Assembly: GCF_013363975.1 (NCBI RefSeq)
Contig: NZ_JABWGN010000021.1
Location: 83,672 to 147,671, forward strand
Origin: Nonomuraea montanisoli
GTDB taxonomy: Bacteria > Actinomycetota > Actinomycetes > Streptosporangiales > Streptosporangiaceae
Direction: 5' to 3'
Length of the DNA stretch: 64,000 bases
The translations under genes were made by a program, and so were the position numbers. The notes under the pieces are model-generated. The model was given only the letters and a program-made list of their open reading frames with translations, was not told the DNA's origin and ran no database searches. Of this stretch, positions 35,343 through 43,778 are shown one piece after another. Within the stretch, counting starts at the first letter, position 1. Each line of letters starts with the position of its first letter.

Positions 35343-35933
35343 TCAGGTGCCGGGGGTGCAGTGGTGGAGGGCGCCGTAGCGTTTCTGGGCTATGCGCATA
35401 AGCTCCGTCATGTCTTTGATCGCGTCCCTGCCCTTGGCGAACTGAGCGAAGGAGAGGGAGAGCAGGCGCTTCTTTCCACCGCATGGGAACTTTGCGACCA
35501 CCTCATACGGCTGGCCAGTGAATAGCCCGTACGGCAAGTGCACCGCCATTCCCTCACCAAGGTCAACAGGGAGAGCTATTCCCCCATGCCTGCCGAAGAC
35601 CTTCTGCTTATCGTTCAGGATGTAGTCGAGGTCTTTCTCCGTCCGGCCCCCGAGCTCCTGAGACCAGGCGACGCTCAGTGGGTTGGGGTCGGCATCAGGC
35701 GTTCGGCATTCACCGTCTGTCTTGGTGCCACCCGCTCGTTCGGTGAGAGGCCCGGTCACTCCGCTGGCCAGCCGCAAGGCATACTCGGGTACGAACGTGC
35801 AGAGATAGGGTGGGGAGTCTCTGATCACGTCCGTGTTGCTCGAAGCAGACGGGGGAGGCACCTTTTCCTGGGTGCATGCCGCAGCGCAGATCATGATGGC
35901 AGCGAGCACAGTCAGCAAGCACCGGATCCTCAT
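35343..35933 (-). CDS. Lipoprotein, third gene of the WXG-like module
   Basis: 196 aa. The signal MRIRCLLTVLAAIMICAAAC ends in a lipobox-like AAAC. The mature domain has three more cysteines (PPYLCTFVPEYALRL, DGECRTPD and KFPCGGKKRLL) and resembles DUF3558-type lipoproteins in length and layout, though not clearly in sequence. Its start overlaps the stop of the 734-aa gene by 4 bp, so it is co-translated with it. It is likely surface-bound, perhaps as an accessory or protective partner for the large protein. Confidence 0.7.
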   Translation of the reverse strand: MRIRCLLTVLAAIMICAAACTQEKVPPPSASSNTDVIRDSPPYLCTFVPEYALRLASGVTGPLTERAGGTKTDGECRTPDADPNPLSVAWSQELGGRTEKDLDYILNDKQKVFGRHGGIALPVDLGEGMAVHLPYGLFTGQPYEVVAKFPCGGKKRLLSLSFAQFAKGRDAIKDMTELMRIAQKRYGALHHCTPGT

Positions 35934-38134
35934 GTCCCACCCTTCGAAGTGGAAGGAACCTCCAGGCCGAGATAGCTGTCCACGTCTGCGGTGTCATGGA
36001 ACGTCTGCTTGAACCGGTCAAGTTGATCGTTGGTCCCTCCCTTGCTCCGAGCCCAGTTGAGGAAGTCGCTGTACTCCTGCGGGTTCATTTCGGCGAAGGG
36101 TTTGATCGTCGGCGGAGTCCCGGTCGTGAACATCCGATTCTGCATATCGCGCCGGTCAAATAGGCCCTTGTCCAGCATGGCCGTGGCGAGCATCTGCTCC
36201 GCCAACCTCTCCACCGCCAGTCGGTTGTCCGCCAGCGTCCGGTACGTTTCGTCCAGCCCCTTCCCGTGCTCCGCCATCCGCTGGGCCACCTGCTCGGCGA
36301 TCTGGTCGTAGGCGGCCCCCGCCAGCTTGTCGTACCCCGAGCTGATCAGGTCGCCGAAAGCCCCGGTGGCCAGCTCGCCCACGCGTCTGGCCCCCGGCAC
36401 CGGGAGCAGCCCGATCGCGTCGCCCACCATGGTCTTGAGCGCCTCGTCCGCCTTCTTGTCGTTCAACCCCTGTGCTATCAGCACCTGTCGACGGATCTCC
36501 ACGATGTGACTGAAGGGTCGTGCCTCGGCCACAATTCGGTCTGTCAAGAACTGCTTGGTGTCGCTCTTGTCGATCCGCCCGTCCTCGTTGAAGTCGAACT
36601 CCTTGACGTCGGAGGCCTTGAAGCCGAGCCGCTCGGCGTTGGAAACGCTTAAACCGACCGGTGGCACAGTGCCAAGAGCTGCGCGCATGTGCTCGGTCTG
36701 GGCCTTCACCACCGCCTCGAATGCAGCGTCGTCCGAGGCGGCCAGGGCCAGCGCGTACGACATGTCCTGGGGCGTGACCTTGTCGAAGGTCGCATGGTTC
36801 AGGAGCAGCCGGGACAGCTCGTCGATATTGGCCGCGATTGCCCGGCCGAGTGGGTACCGCAGGGACGCGTAGCGGTCGAACGTGTCCCTGTCCGTCATCT
36901 TCAGGTTGCCGGTGTCATCCCGGCCGAGGGCGCCGCGGACGCCGTCGGCGAGGATCTTCGTCATCTCGGCGGCCAGCTTCCTGGAGGTGTCGTCCCGGCC
37001 GGTCGTCGCCGTCACCAGCATGTCGCTGATCGGCTGGTAGTCGTCCAGATACCGGGAGGCCCCCCACCGGGTCGTCAAGAGGTAGTCCAGCACGGACTCC
37101 TTCCATCCGGCCGGTGTGTGGGCCAGCAGGGCGTGCGACGCCTCCCGGCCGGACTTGGCCGCGTGGAACAGATCCTCCACCATCGACGACCTGGGGCCGG
37201 CCCCCGGACCGCCGATCTGCGGTCCGGGTCTGAGGAGGGTGCCGAGGCCGAGGGAGCCGGCCAGGTCCAGTAGGGGGACCTGGGCTCCGATGGCACTGAA
37301 GATCGGCTGCTGGCTCGCCGCCCACGCATCCTTGCGCCGGTCGTGCTCGTAGACGATCACGTCCCGCCCGACGACCTCCATGAACTCCTTCGAGAACGGC
37401 GTCCTGCCGTCGTGGGCGCGCCAGATGAGCGCCTGGGCCTGGTAGCCCGTGTACGTCGTGTCGCCCGCCTTGTGTTCGGCCCGGCCCTCCTTCACCAGGT
37501 CCTTGAGGAAGGCGTCGCCCATGTACGCGCGACTCCTCGGATCGGTCCCCATGGCAAGGGCCGCGGCCAGCATGCGCAAGGTATCCTGCCCCGACTTGGA
37601 GAGCCGGGTCACGCGGTCGGAGTCGCCGTGGGAGCGGGCATCGCGCAAGCCGACGGCCAGCGAGCCGGGTAGCCGCGTCACGCCTCCAGCGCCGAGCGTG
37701 GCCAGGAATGCCTTGACGAACTCCGCGTCTCCGACCCGCGACGCGTAACTCTTGAGTCTCGCAGGCGCCGTGGCGTCCCCGTCGGCGGCGCTCAGCGCGG
37801 CGCGTGCCGCCAGCGTCCCGTCCAGCAGCCCCCTTGCCGCTTCCAGACCGTCGGGCATCTCCAGGAAGCTGCCGGCCGGCGTGCTCCTGCCGAAGGTCAC
37901 TTTCTGCCGCTGGAGTTCGTGAACCAGTCGCTGTCGGCGCCGCAGATCGTCGGCTTGCGCGGTGATTCGTCCGGCGAGCTGCCGCAGCCGCGCCGCCGGA
38001 GAGGTGTCGAGCCCGGCGCGCTGAAGCTCGCCGTACAGCGCTCGCGCCAGCTCCTCCAGCCGCCCGGCCGCCTCCGTGTGCTTGCCTGCCATCGTGTCGA
38101 ACTCAGGCTGCTTGACCCCGGTGAACTCCGTCAT
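35930..38134 (-). CDS. 734-aa helical protein with EF-hand loop, possible secretion substrate
   Basis: It begins MTEFTGVKQPEFDTMAGK, followed by a helical heptad-rich N-terminus (LEELARALYGELQRAG) like that of ESX/WXG-linked large proteins. The middle is helical (FVKAFLATLGAGGVTRLPGS is a DUF6571-like block; family name from memory). DFNEDGRIDKSD at about residues 525-540 is a complete EF-hand calcium loop. It has no signal peptide and no catalytic motif I recognise. It lies between a WXG100-like gene and a lipoprotein gene, with 4-bp overlaps on both sides. The 5'-TCA-ended stop at 35930 is clear. Confidence 0.7.
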   Translation of the reverse strand: MTEFTGVKQPEFDTMAGKHTEAAGRLEELARALYGELQRAGLDTSPAARLRQLAGRITAQADDLRRRQRLVHELQRQKVTFGRSTPAGSFLEMPDGLEAARGLLDGTLAARAALSAADGDATAPARLKSYASRVGDAEFVKAFLATLGAGGVTRLPGSLAVGLRDARSHGDSDRVTRLSKSGQDTLRMLAAALAMGTDPRSRAYMGDAFLKDLVKEGRAEHKAGDTTYTGYQAQALIWRAHDGRTPFSKEFMEVVGRDVIVYEHDRRKDAWAASQQPIFSAIGAQVPLLDLAGSLGLGTLLRPGPQIGGPGAGPRSSMVEDLFHAAKSGREASHALLAHTPAGWKESVLDYLLTTRWGASRYLDDYQPISDMLVTATTGRDDTSRKLAAEMTKILADGVRGALGRDDTGNLKMTDRDTFDRYASLRYPLGRAIAANIDELSRLLLNHATFDKVTPQDMSYALALAASDDAAFEAVVKAQTEHMRAALGTVPPVGLSVSNAERLGFKASDVKEFDFNEDGRIDKSDTKQFLTDRIVAEARPFSHIVEIRRQVLIAQGLNDKKADEALKTMVGDAIGLLPVPGARRVGELATGAFGDLISSGYDKLAGAAYDQIAEQVAQRMAEHGKGLDETYRTLADNRLAVERLAEQMLATAMLDKGLFDRRDMQNRMFTTGTPPTIKPFAEMNPQEYSDFLNWARSKGGTNDQLDRFKQTFHDTADVDSYLGLEVPSTSKGGT

Positions 38135-38403
38135 GGCCGGTCCGGAAGCGCGGCCAGTTTCTGGTTCGCGCTGTGGACAGCCTGCGTGAGCATGGCGCGC
38201 AGCTCCCGCTGGTCGGCGTGGACCTGGGCGTCGAACCGGGCGCCCGTCGGCCCCACCCACGCGTCGTTCTCCATCAGACGGCAGGACGGGTCGAGCGCCC
38301 ACCAGTGCTCGTCCGACAGCCGCTGGATCCGCTCCGCGACGGCCTGCATCGCCCGGCGATCGAGATCAGCCACGATGATCCCCTCGTACGGCTCGCTGCT
38401 CAT
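38131..38403 (-). CDS. WXG100-like small protein
   Basis: 90 aa, helix-turn-helix in character. Helix 1 is RRAMQAVAERIQRLSDEH, the turn contains AWVGPTGARFDAQVH (W-x-G), and helix 2 is RELRAMLTQAVHSANQKLAAL. The size and motif fit ESAT-6/WXG100-like proteins, which dimerise and travel through type VII secretion, often with a partner encoded next to them. It is the first gene of the module; the AT-rich 38404-38660 stretch upstream is the likely promoter region. Confidence 0.65.
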   Translation of the reverse strand: MSSEPYEGIIVADLDRRAMQAVAERIQRLSDEHWWALDPSCRLMENDAWVGPTGARFDAQVHADQRELRAMLTQAVHSANQKLAALPDRP

Positions 38404-38679
38404 GAACCAGATCAGGGAGGCGGCATCCCCGGCCTTCAGAAGCTAATCAACATCACATCAACAGAGCAAGCTAAACCTCGGTGAAAGGCATAGCGCGTTC
38501 GGCTTTTGTCGGGAATGAGTGGTTTTGCCCATTTGGGGGATCGCGGACGCGCGTGCGGCAGGCCGGTCCTGCGGGCCTTACCGGCGTGTGTGGCGGGGAA
38601 ACTACAACTCAGTTTTAGTTTCGTGCGTACCTCCTGCATGAAACCAAAAGTGACTTGAAGGTATCGCCGCCTGAGGGCG

Positions 38680-39235
38680 CATGCCGACCGACACATCCGG
38701 CCTCTGTGGTTCCCAGGCCCATGCCGAGCATGTGTTTCTTCGTGGTGTGGTCCGTACCGGACGCTGAGGTCGTCGAACAGCAGGCTCAGTACCTCGCGTG
38801 CCGCTGTGACATCACCTTCGCTGGCAAGGAGCCTTCCGATGCTGTGCCGGACCTCGATGGCGATTCTGGGAGATGTCGCTCTCCTCGCGAACCAGACTCA
38901 GCACTTCGTGGTACTGCCGGAGCGCATGGCGGGACGTGGCCGAGCTCGGCGCGACAGTCGGCCGCGTGGCGATGGCATTGGAGGCGCTGATCTTGACGCG
39001 GACGTTGTACAGCGAGCCGGATGCCCGGGCGAAGTTCAGCGCGAAGGTGGCAGAGCTGAGCGGCCGGAGGACTTCGTCCCGGGCGCGGTCGTGCTGGCCG
39101 TCCGCCTCAAGGAAGGAGCTGACGCCGGACTCGCTCTACCCCTTCGCTCAGGTTGCGCTCGTCATGCTCGCGAACACGCTCCGGCGGGACCGCGGGGTGA
39201 TCGTCGAGGTCGTCGGCATCCCGAGCGACTCCTGA
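38680..39235 (-). pseudogene. Decayed TPR-type regulator gene
   Basis: The 879-bp gap 38404-39282 has no intact gene. On the minus strand, fragments in different frames read as actinobacterial TPR repeats: LRQYHEVLSLVREESD, then after a frame change IAIEVRHSIGRLLASEGD followed by VTAAREVLSLLFDDLSVRY, then after another change VPDHTTKKHMLGMGL. The order and spacing match the (G)PDHP..TR-LA consensus of these proteins. At least two frameshifts separate them. No upstream kinase or NB-ARC part is seen. Plus-strand frames here are judged to be shadows. Confidence 0.5.
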
Positions 39236-39282
39236 GGTGGGGGAGGGTGGCCGGCGGGCCGGCCACACGAGTGGGAGTCTGA

Positions 39283-39495
39283 CTAGTCGAACTCGCCATT
39301 CTTCGCGCCGTCGATGAAGGCGTCCCATTCGCTGGAAGTGAAGATCAGCGCGGGGCCGGTGGGGTTCTTGCTGTCGCGAACGCCTCGGCGTCCGCCGGAG
39401 AGCTCGGCGACCTCAACGCAGTTGCCGCCGTCGGGTCCCGATCGGGTGGACTTACGCCACATGGCTGTGTCGAGTTCTCGGATCAACTCGTCCAT
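39283..39495 (-). CDS. DUF397 protein
   Basis: 70 aa. WRKSTRSGPDGGNCVEVAEL and VRDSKNPTGPALIFTSSEW are the two conserved DUF397 blocks. Its 5' end overlaps the XRE regulator gene by 13 bp. DUF397 proteins form toxin-antitoxin-like or developmental regulatory pairs with DUF5753 regulators in actinomycetes (WhiJ/BldB-linked systems). Confidence 0.95.
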   Translation of the reverse strand: MDELIRELDTAMWRKSTRSGPDGGNCVEVAELSGGRRGVRDSKNPTGPALIFTSSEWDAFIDGAKNGEFD

Positions 39496-40310
39496 CGCTG
39501 CAATGTCTCCTTGATCAGTTCCCGGGATTCGCGCTGGGGCAACGCTTCGGAACGAATCCCCTCATATCTGTATGTTAAGACGCTGACGTCCTCTGGACGC
39601 TCTGTTACTCGGCTCATGATTCCAGCGGACTCGACATACGCCGTGTCGAAGACTCCATGAGCTTGTGCGATGGCGAATCCGCCAGCAAGACCGGTCGTGG
39701 AGTAGGCGCTGAGGGGGAGGATCTGGATCGTGATCCGGGGCGCTAGGCCCGCTTCGAGGAGGCGGGTGAGTTGTGCGGACATGACAGCGGGGCTGCCGAT
39801 CGGGCGATGCAGCACGGACTCGTCGATCACGATCCAGAGCAAAGGAGGCTTGGAGCGCCTGAGAATGCTCTGGCGCTCCATCCGGGCGGCCACATAGGTC
39901 TCGATCTGCTCGGATGTCGCGCAGACATCGCCGCTCAGCACGGCACGTGCGTAGTCCTCGGTCTGGAGGAGGCCGGGGACCACCAGTGGTTCCCAGGTTC
40001 GGATGGCCTCCGCTGTGGCTTCGACGTCGAGCCAGGGCCGGAACCACGGCGGAGCCGATGCGTGGCTGACCATCGGCCAGAGTCGCATCAGCGCTCCTTC
40101 TGCCTCCAATGCCTCGTCACAGTGGCGGGCGAACTCCTCTGTCGGTGATCGCCTGGCTGTCTCGATCATGCTGATCGTGCCGACGGAGTAGGACACCGCC
40201 TTCGACAGACGGATCTGGGACCAGCCTCGCGCCTTGCGGTGTCGCCGCAGCTCGAAGCCGAAAAGCGCGGTGGGTGAGTCGGCGGGACACAGTTCGCTTT
40301 CCTTCGGCAC
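39483..40310 (-). CDS. XRE-family regulator with DUF5753 domain
   Basis: 275 aa. The N-terminal HTH (residues 15-65) contains LRRHRKARGWSQIRLSKAV and SVGTISMIETARRSP. The DUF5753 domain follows: LVVPGLLQTEDYARAVL, RMERQSILRR, IDESVLHRPIGSP and ITIQILPLS are all typical. It regulates, or pairs with, the overlapping DUF397 gene and possibly the divergent ATPase gene. Start is the ATG at 40310. Confidence 0.95.
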   Translation of the reverse strand: MPKESELCPADSPTALFGFELRRHRKARGWSQIRLSKAVSYSVGTISMIETARRSPTEEFARHCDEALEAEGALMRLWPMVSHASAPPWFRPWLDVEATAEAIRTWEPLVVPGLLQTEDYARAVLSGDVCATSEQIETYVAARMERQSILRRSKPPLLWIVIDESVLHRPIGSPAVMSAQLTRLLEAGLAPRITIQILPLSAYSTTGLAGGFAIAQAHGVFDTAYVESAGIMSRVTERPEDVSVLTYRYEGIRSEALPQRESRELIKETLQRWTS

Positions 40311-40458
40311 CTGACCTCCCGGGGGATCGCCGCTGTTTCAACGAAGCTTTCACTGAAGCAGTTGATGACCTTAAGAAGTCGATCGACTACTTAATGTAGT
40401 CAACGCTTGGGATGGTGGGAAGGCCGATCGAGGCTGACTTCTTCGAGTGGGTGAAACC

Positions 40459-40935
40459 ATGAAAGTGCCAAGCGTGGAGCAGAGGGTCATCGGTTCGATT
40501 CAGCTGGTGGGCATTCGCGAGTCCGTCTCTCATGCCCGTTCCGAAGTACGCAGATGGCTCGGAGACGACCACCCCGCTGTCGACGACGCCGTGCTGGCGG
40601 CGTCCGAACTCCTGACGAACGCGCTCCGGCACTCCGACGCCAGGCCGTACGACTTCGTCGGCCTGACCGTCACCGGGACGGATGAGCTGGTCTACGTGGA
40701 GGTGCGCGACCCCGGTTCCGCGTTCTCCGGGCCCCACGTCCGGCGGGAGCCGCAGGCGGAGGATGGCCGTGGGCTACTGATCGTCAGCAAGATCTCCCAG
40801 GACTGGGGAGTCCGGGAGCATGGTCGTGTGCTCGGCCGCACCGTCTGGTGCGCCATTCGGGCCGCCTCTCCTTCTCCTGACCTGTCCACACTCGAACCGG
40901 TCTCCGGGTCGGCCGGCGGGCTCGGCCCTGGCTGA
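40459..40935 (+). CDS. RsbW-like HATPase regulator
   Basis: 158 aa from ATG 40459 (GGGTGA upstream; a GTG at 40447 is possible). The HATPase_c_2 fold shows SELLTNALRHSD (N-box) and VRDPGSAF (G1); EDGRGLLIVSKIS is G2. Such small ATPases act as anti-sigma kinases or developmental regulators, and commonly lie beside XRE/DUF397 pairs in actinomycetes, as here (divergent, 148 bp). Confidence 0.9.
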   Translation: MKVPSVEQRVIGSIQLVGIRESVSHARSEVRRWLGDDHPAVDDAVLAASELLTNALRHSDARPYDFVGLTVTGTDELVYVEVRDPGSAFSGPHVRREPQAEDGRGLLIVSKISQDWGVREHGRVLGRTVWCAIRAASPSPDLSTLEPVSGSAGGLGPG

Positions 40936-41046
40936 ACGTCCATGGTCGGTAAGAGCTGGGCGGTTCCGTCTTCCCTCCTGGAGAGGGGAGGAGCCGCCGC
41001 CGCAACGTTCGGCCGGGATCTTCCCCCGTAGTTCCAGGCCGGGCGC

Positions 41047-41091
41047 GGCCCCCGATGAACGCTCCCATCTTCCCCGCCCTCATCGGGGGCC
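41047..41091. terminator. Terminator-like inverted repeat
   Basis: ggcccccgatga (41047-41058) and tcatcgggggcc (41080-41091) form a perfect 12-bp stem with a 21-nt loop. It lies between the ATPase gene and the convergent tetR. Confidence 0.65.
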
Positions 41092-41195
41092 ATCTCCTTG
41101 GGACGGCATCCTCACTTGGCAGGCCGTACCGACTCGCGGGGTCAGTCCCGGGCGCTTGGGCTCCAGGCTTGCCGGGAAGGGTCGTGCCTGGGTGA

Positions 41196-41903
41196 TCAGC
41201 CGGACGGGGTGAGCCCGATCATCGTGCCCAGCGCCTTCACCGAGTGGTCGAACGCCGGCCGCAAGTCCGCGAAGGCGCCCTTGAACTGGCCGAACACCTC
41301 GAAGCTCACCCACCCGTACAACGACGTCCACGCCGACAGGGCGCGCAGCAGCGCGTCGCCGGGCACGTCGGGCATGAGGGCGGCGAGGCTCGCCTCCGCC
41401 TCGTCCGCGAGCGCCGGATCGACCTCGACGGGTCCGGTGGGCGGCGCGAGCGCCCCGGCCCGCTGGGCGGCGGACAGGATCCCGCCGAACACCGTCAGGT
41501 CGCGCACCCTCGGCCCGATCGTGTCCTGCGGCGCCTGATAGCCCGGCACCGGCGAGCCGTACAGCAGCGCGTACTCGTGGGGGTGGGCGAGCGCCCAGTC
41601 GCGCACGGCGTGGCACACCGCGGCCCACCGGCCCGGGAAGTCGTCCGCGGGGACGGCGGCGTCGGCGCGCTCCACGGCCTCGCCGAGCGCGTTGTAGCCG
41701 TCGATGATCAACGTGGTGAGCAGGTCGTCGCGGCTCGGGAAGTAGCGGTAGATCGCCGAGGACACCATCCCCATCTCGCGCGCCACGGCGCGCAGGGACA
41801 GGCCGCCGGCTCCCTCGGTGGCGAGCTGCCTGCGGGCGATCTCCACGATCTCCCTCGTCAGCTCGGCGCGGACGCGTTCTCTCGCGGTTCGGCTGGCTGT
41901 CAT
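41196..41903 (-). CDS. TetR-family repressor of the adjacent membrane protein gene
   Basis: 235 aa from the ATG at 41903 (TAGCGT lies 7 nt upstream). HTH: GLSLRAVAREMGMVSSAIYR, YFPSRDDLLTTLI. The C-terminal part (WAAVCHAVRDWALAHPHEYALLYGSPVPGYQAP) is the WHG-type ligand domain. Two 15-bp inverted repeats lie in the divergent promoter region, so it represses itself and the small membrane protein gene at 42018. Confidence 0.9.
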   Translation of the reverse strand: MTASRTARERVRAELTREIVEIARRQLATEGAGGLSLRAVAREMGMVSSAIYRYFPSRDDLLTTLIIDGYNALGEAVERADAAVPADDFPGRWAAVCHAVRDWALAHPHEYALLYGSPVPGYQAPQDTIGPRVRDLTVFGGILSAAQRAGALAPPTGPVEVDPALADEAEASLAALMPDVPGDALLRALSAWTSLYGWVSFEVFGQFKGAFADLRPAFDHSVKALGTMIGLTPSG

Positions 41904-41910
41904 GTCCAGC

Positions 41911-41916
41911 ACGCTA
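41911..41916 (-). promoter_or_regulatory. -10 box for a leaderless tetR transcript
   Basis: TAGCGT on the minus strand ends 7 nt before the ATG at 41903. Confidence 0.45.
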
Positions 41917-41936
41917 CCAGAGCGGCGACAGAAAAC

Positions 41937-41951
41937 GAGAGCACCGCTCTT
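41937..41951. promoter_or_regulatory. TetR operator 1
   Basis: gagagc-acc-gctctt, a 6+3+6 inverted repeat with one mismatch; same arms as operator 2. Confidence 0.7.
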
Positions 41952-41971
41952 GACGACTGCCGCTCACATGA

Positions 41972-41986
41972 GAGAGCATTGCTCTC
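41972..41986. promoter_or_regulatory. TetR operator 2
   Basis: gagagc-att-gctctc, perfect 6+3+6, centred 35 bp from operator 1 and 39 bp before the ATG at 42018. Confidence 0.75.
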
Positions 41987-42017
41987 GTAAGCGAACGGGA
42001 AGTCACCGGAGGTCGAG

Positions 42018-42371
42018 ATGCTCACCACCCTCAAGGGCGCCAACGCGGTGCTGATGTTCGTCCTGGAGATGGGCGTGCTCGCCTCCGTGGCCTACTGGGG
42101 CTTCACGGTGAGCCCCAACTGGGCGATCAAGCTGCTCGCCGGCCTGGGCGGCCCGGCCGTGTTCATCGCCGTGTGGGCGTTGTTCGGCGCGGGCGGCGGC
42201 GCCAACGCCACGATCCCGCTCACCGGGATCGCCCGGGCGATCCTGGAGATCGTCTGGTTCGGCGGCGGCGCCTTCTTCCTCTACGCTGCGGGCCGGGCGG
42301 TCCCGGCCGCCGTCTTCGTCCTCGTCTTCGTCGTCAACGCCATCCTCCGCATCCTCTGGAAGCAGGTCTGA
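42018..42371 (+). CDS. YrdB-like (DUF2568) small membrane protein
   Basis: 117 aa with four hydrophobic segments (VLMFVLEMGVLASVAYWGF, LAGLGGPAVFIAVWALFG, ILEIVWFGGGAFFLYAAG and AVFVLVFVVNAILRIL). The length, WALFGAG loop and acidic residue in segment 1 fit the DUF2568/YrdB family of unknown function. ACCGGAGGTCGAG gives the ribosome-binding site. TetR operators lie upstream. A TnpB element begins right after its stop. Confidence 0.8.
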   Translation: MLTTLKGANAVLMFVLEMGVLASVAYWGFTVSPNWAIKLLAGLGGPAVFIAVWALFGAGGGANATIPLTGIARAILEIVWFGGGAFFLYAAGRAVPAAVFVLVFVVNAILRILWKQV

Positions 42372-42382
42372 TCGTGACTCCT

Positions 42383-42419
42383 CCGCTCCCTGCAGGGAGC
42401 GGCTTCTCGCTAAGCCGCT
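42383..42419 (-). ncRNA. Right-end hairpins of the TnpB element, likely omega/reRNA scaffold
   Basis: Two hairpins at the 3' end of tnpB: agcggctt-ctcgct-aagccgct (42398-42419), holding the tnpB stop codon, and the 20-bp palindrome ccgctccctg/cagggagcgg (42383-42402). They share a few bases. In IS200/IS605 elements the right-end RNA binds TnpB, and the sequence just beyond (here the end of the DUF2568 gene) acts as guide. Confidence 0.6.
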
Positions 42420-43597
42420 TGCGCAGCCTCGCGAAGGGCAAGCCCTGCCCTGAGGATGTTCTTGGCGGCGTTGACGTCGGCATGCGCGGCATGCCCGCAC
42501 CGCTGGCATCGGAACTCGGCTTGGGTGACGCGATTCCCCTTCGCGCAGTGCCCGCATCGCGAGCAGGTGCGGGAGGTGTTGCGGGGATCGACTGCGATCA
42601 GCTCTCGACCGGCGCTTTCAGCCTTGCCTGCGAGGATCGTCAGGAACACCCCCCAACCCGCGTCCAGGATGCTGCGGTTCAGCCCGGCTTTCTGGGCAAC
42701 GTTGCGGCCGGGGGCTTCGACCGTGCCGGACGCCGAGCGGGTCATGTTGGTGATCCGCAGGTCCTCATGCGCGATCACGTCATAGGCGCGCACCAGCGCC
42801 AGCGCGGCCTTGTGCGCGCCGTCCAGGCGCTGCCGCCGCACCCTGGCGTGCAGCGCGGCGACGCGGGCGACGGCCTCGCGGCGCCGCCTGGACCCGCGCT
42901 TCCTGCGGGCCAGATCGCGTTGAGCCGCCGCCAGCCGGTCGGCGCAGGCGGTCAGGTGGCGCTGGTTGTCGAGGTGCCCGCCGTCGCTGGTGGTGACCAG
43001 CGACGCGACGCCCATGTCGATCCCGGCCGCAGCGCCCGTCGCGGGCAGCGGCTCTGCGGGCACGTCATCGCACGACAGCACGACGAACCACCGGGCGCCT
43101 TCCCGCTTCACACTGATCGTCTTGACCGTGCCGGACACACGCCGGTGCTGATGGACCCGCACATGCCCGATGCCGAGCAGGTAGACGCGCGTCACCGGAT
43201 CATGCGGCTGGGAGTCCCACGCCGCCCCGTTCTTGACCGCAGGCCACTGCACGCTGTCGAACCGGCGCCGGCCCCTGAAACGCGGGTACCCGGCCTTCTG
43301 CCCCGCCTTCACCCTGCGGAAGAACGCCGCGAACGCCCTGTCCAGGCGGCGCAACGTCTGCTGCTGGGAGCCCGCCGACCAGCGGCCCTGTCCGTAGGGG
43401 TCCGCCCTGCGGATCTCCTTCAGCTCCGCCGACTGCTGGTTGTAGGCGATCGTGACACCGGCCTTACGGTAGGCGGTGCGGCGGTGCTCCAACGCGGCGT
43501 TGTACAGCTGCCGGTGGTCTTCCAGGCACTGCGTGAGTGCGATGGCCTGCTTGGCGGTGGGACGCAGCAGGAACCTGAACGACCTGCGCACGCCCAC
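42410..43597 (-). CDS. tnpB: TnpB RNA-guided nuclease, IS200/IS605 (IS1341-like) type
   Basis: 395 aa, intact. The RuvC-like triad is present: Asp in GIDMGVASL, Glu in IAHEDLRI, Asp in HADVNAAKN. The zinc finger is CSRCGHCAKGNR with CQRCGHAAHAD. The N-terminal helix-turn-helix region begins SFRFLLRPTAKQAIAL. No tnpA is nearby, so the element is a solitary tnpB (IS1341 type). The stop codon lies inside the right-end hairpin. The left boundary is somewhere in 43598-43700. All catalytic residues are intact, so it should be an active RNA-guided endonuclease rather than a repressor. Confidence 0.92.
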   Translation of the reverse strand: MGVRRSFRFLLRPTAKQAIALTQCLEDHRQLYNAALEHRRTAYRKAGVTIAYNQQSAELKEIRRADPYGQGRWSAGSQQQTLRRLDRAFAAFFRRVKAGQKAGYPRFRGRRRFDSVQWPAVKNGAAWDSQPHDPVTRVYLLGIGHVRVHQHRRVSGTVKTISVKREGARWFVVLSCDDVPAEPLPATGAAAGIDMGVASLVTTSDGGHLDNQRHLTACADRLAAAQRDLARRKRGSRRRREAVARVAALHARVRRQRLDGAHKAALALVRAYDVIAHEDLRITNMTRSASGTVEAPGRNVAQKAGLNRSILDAGWGVFLTILAGKAESAGRELIAVDPRNTSRTCSRCGHCAKGNRVTQAEFRCQRCGHAAHADVNAAKNILRAGLALREAAQAA

Positions 43598-43778
43598 CTC
43601 CCACGTTCCGTAACGACACGATCACGATATCGGTAGGCGCCGGTCCGGCACCGGCAAACTCGAAAGGGACATCCATGAAGCGCAGATCTGGCAGGTCAGG
43701 GCACACTCGAAGCTTGGCGGCTCGCCGGCTCCCGATTCCCCCGACGGCTGAAGCCGCCGGTCCCCTGGGGAGGTTCTG

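Noticed and set aside
38806..39282. Plus-strand hypothetical ORFs of 120-158 codons
   Set aside because: The minus strand of the same segment reads as broken TPR repeats, which explains the sequence better.
42410..43597. TnpB-derived repressor (TldR-like) rather than nuclease
   Set aside because: The Asp/Glu/Asp catalytic residues and the zinc finger are all present, so a dead-nuclease repressor is not supported.
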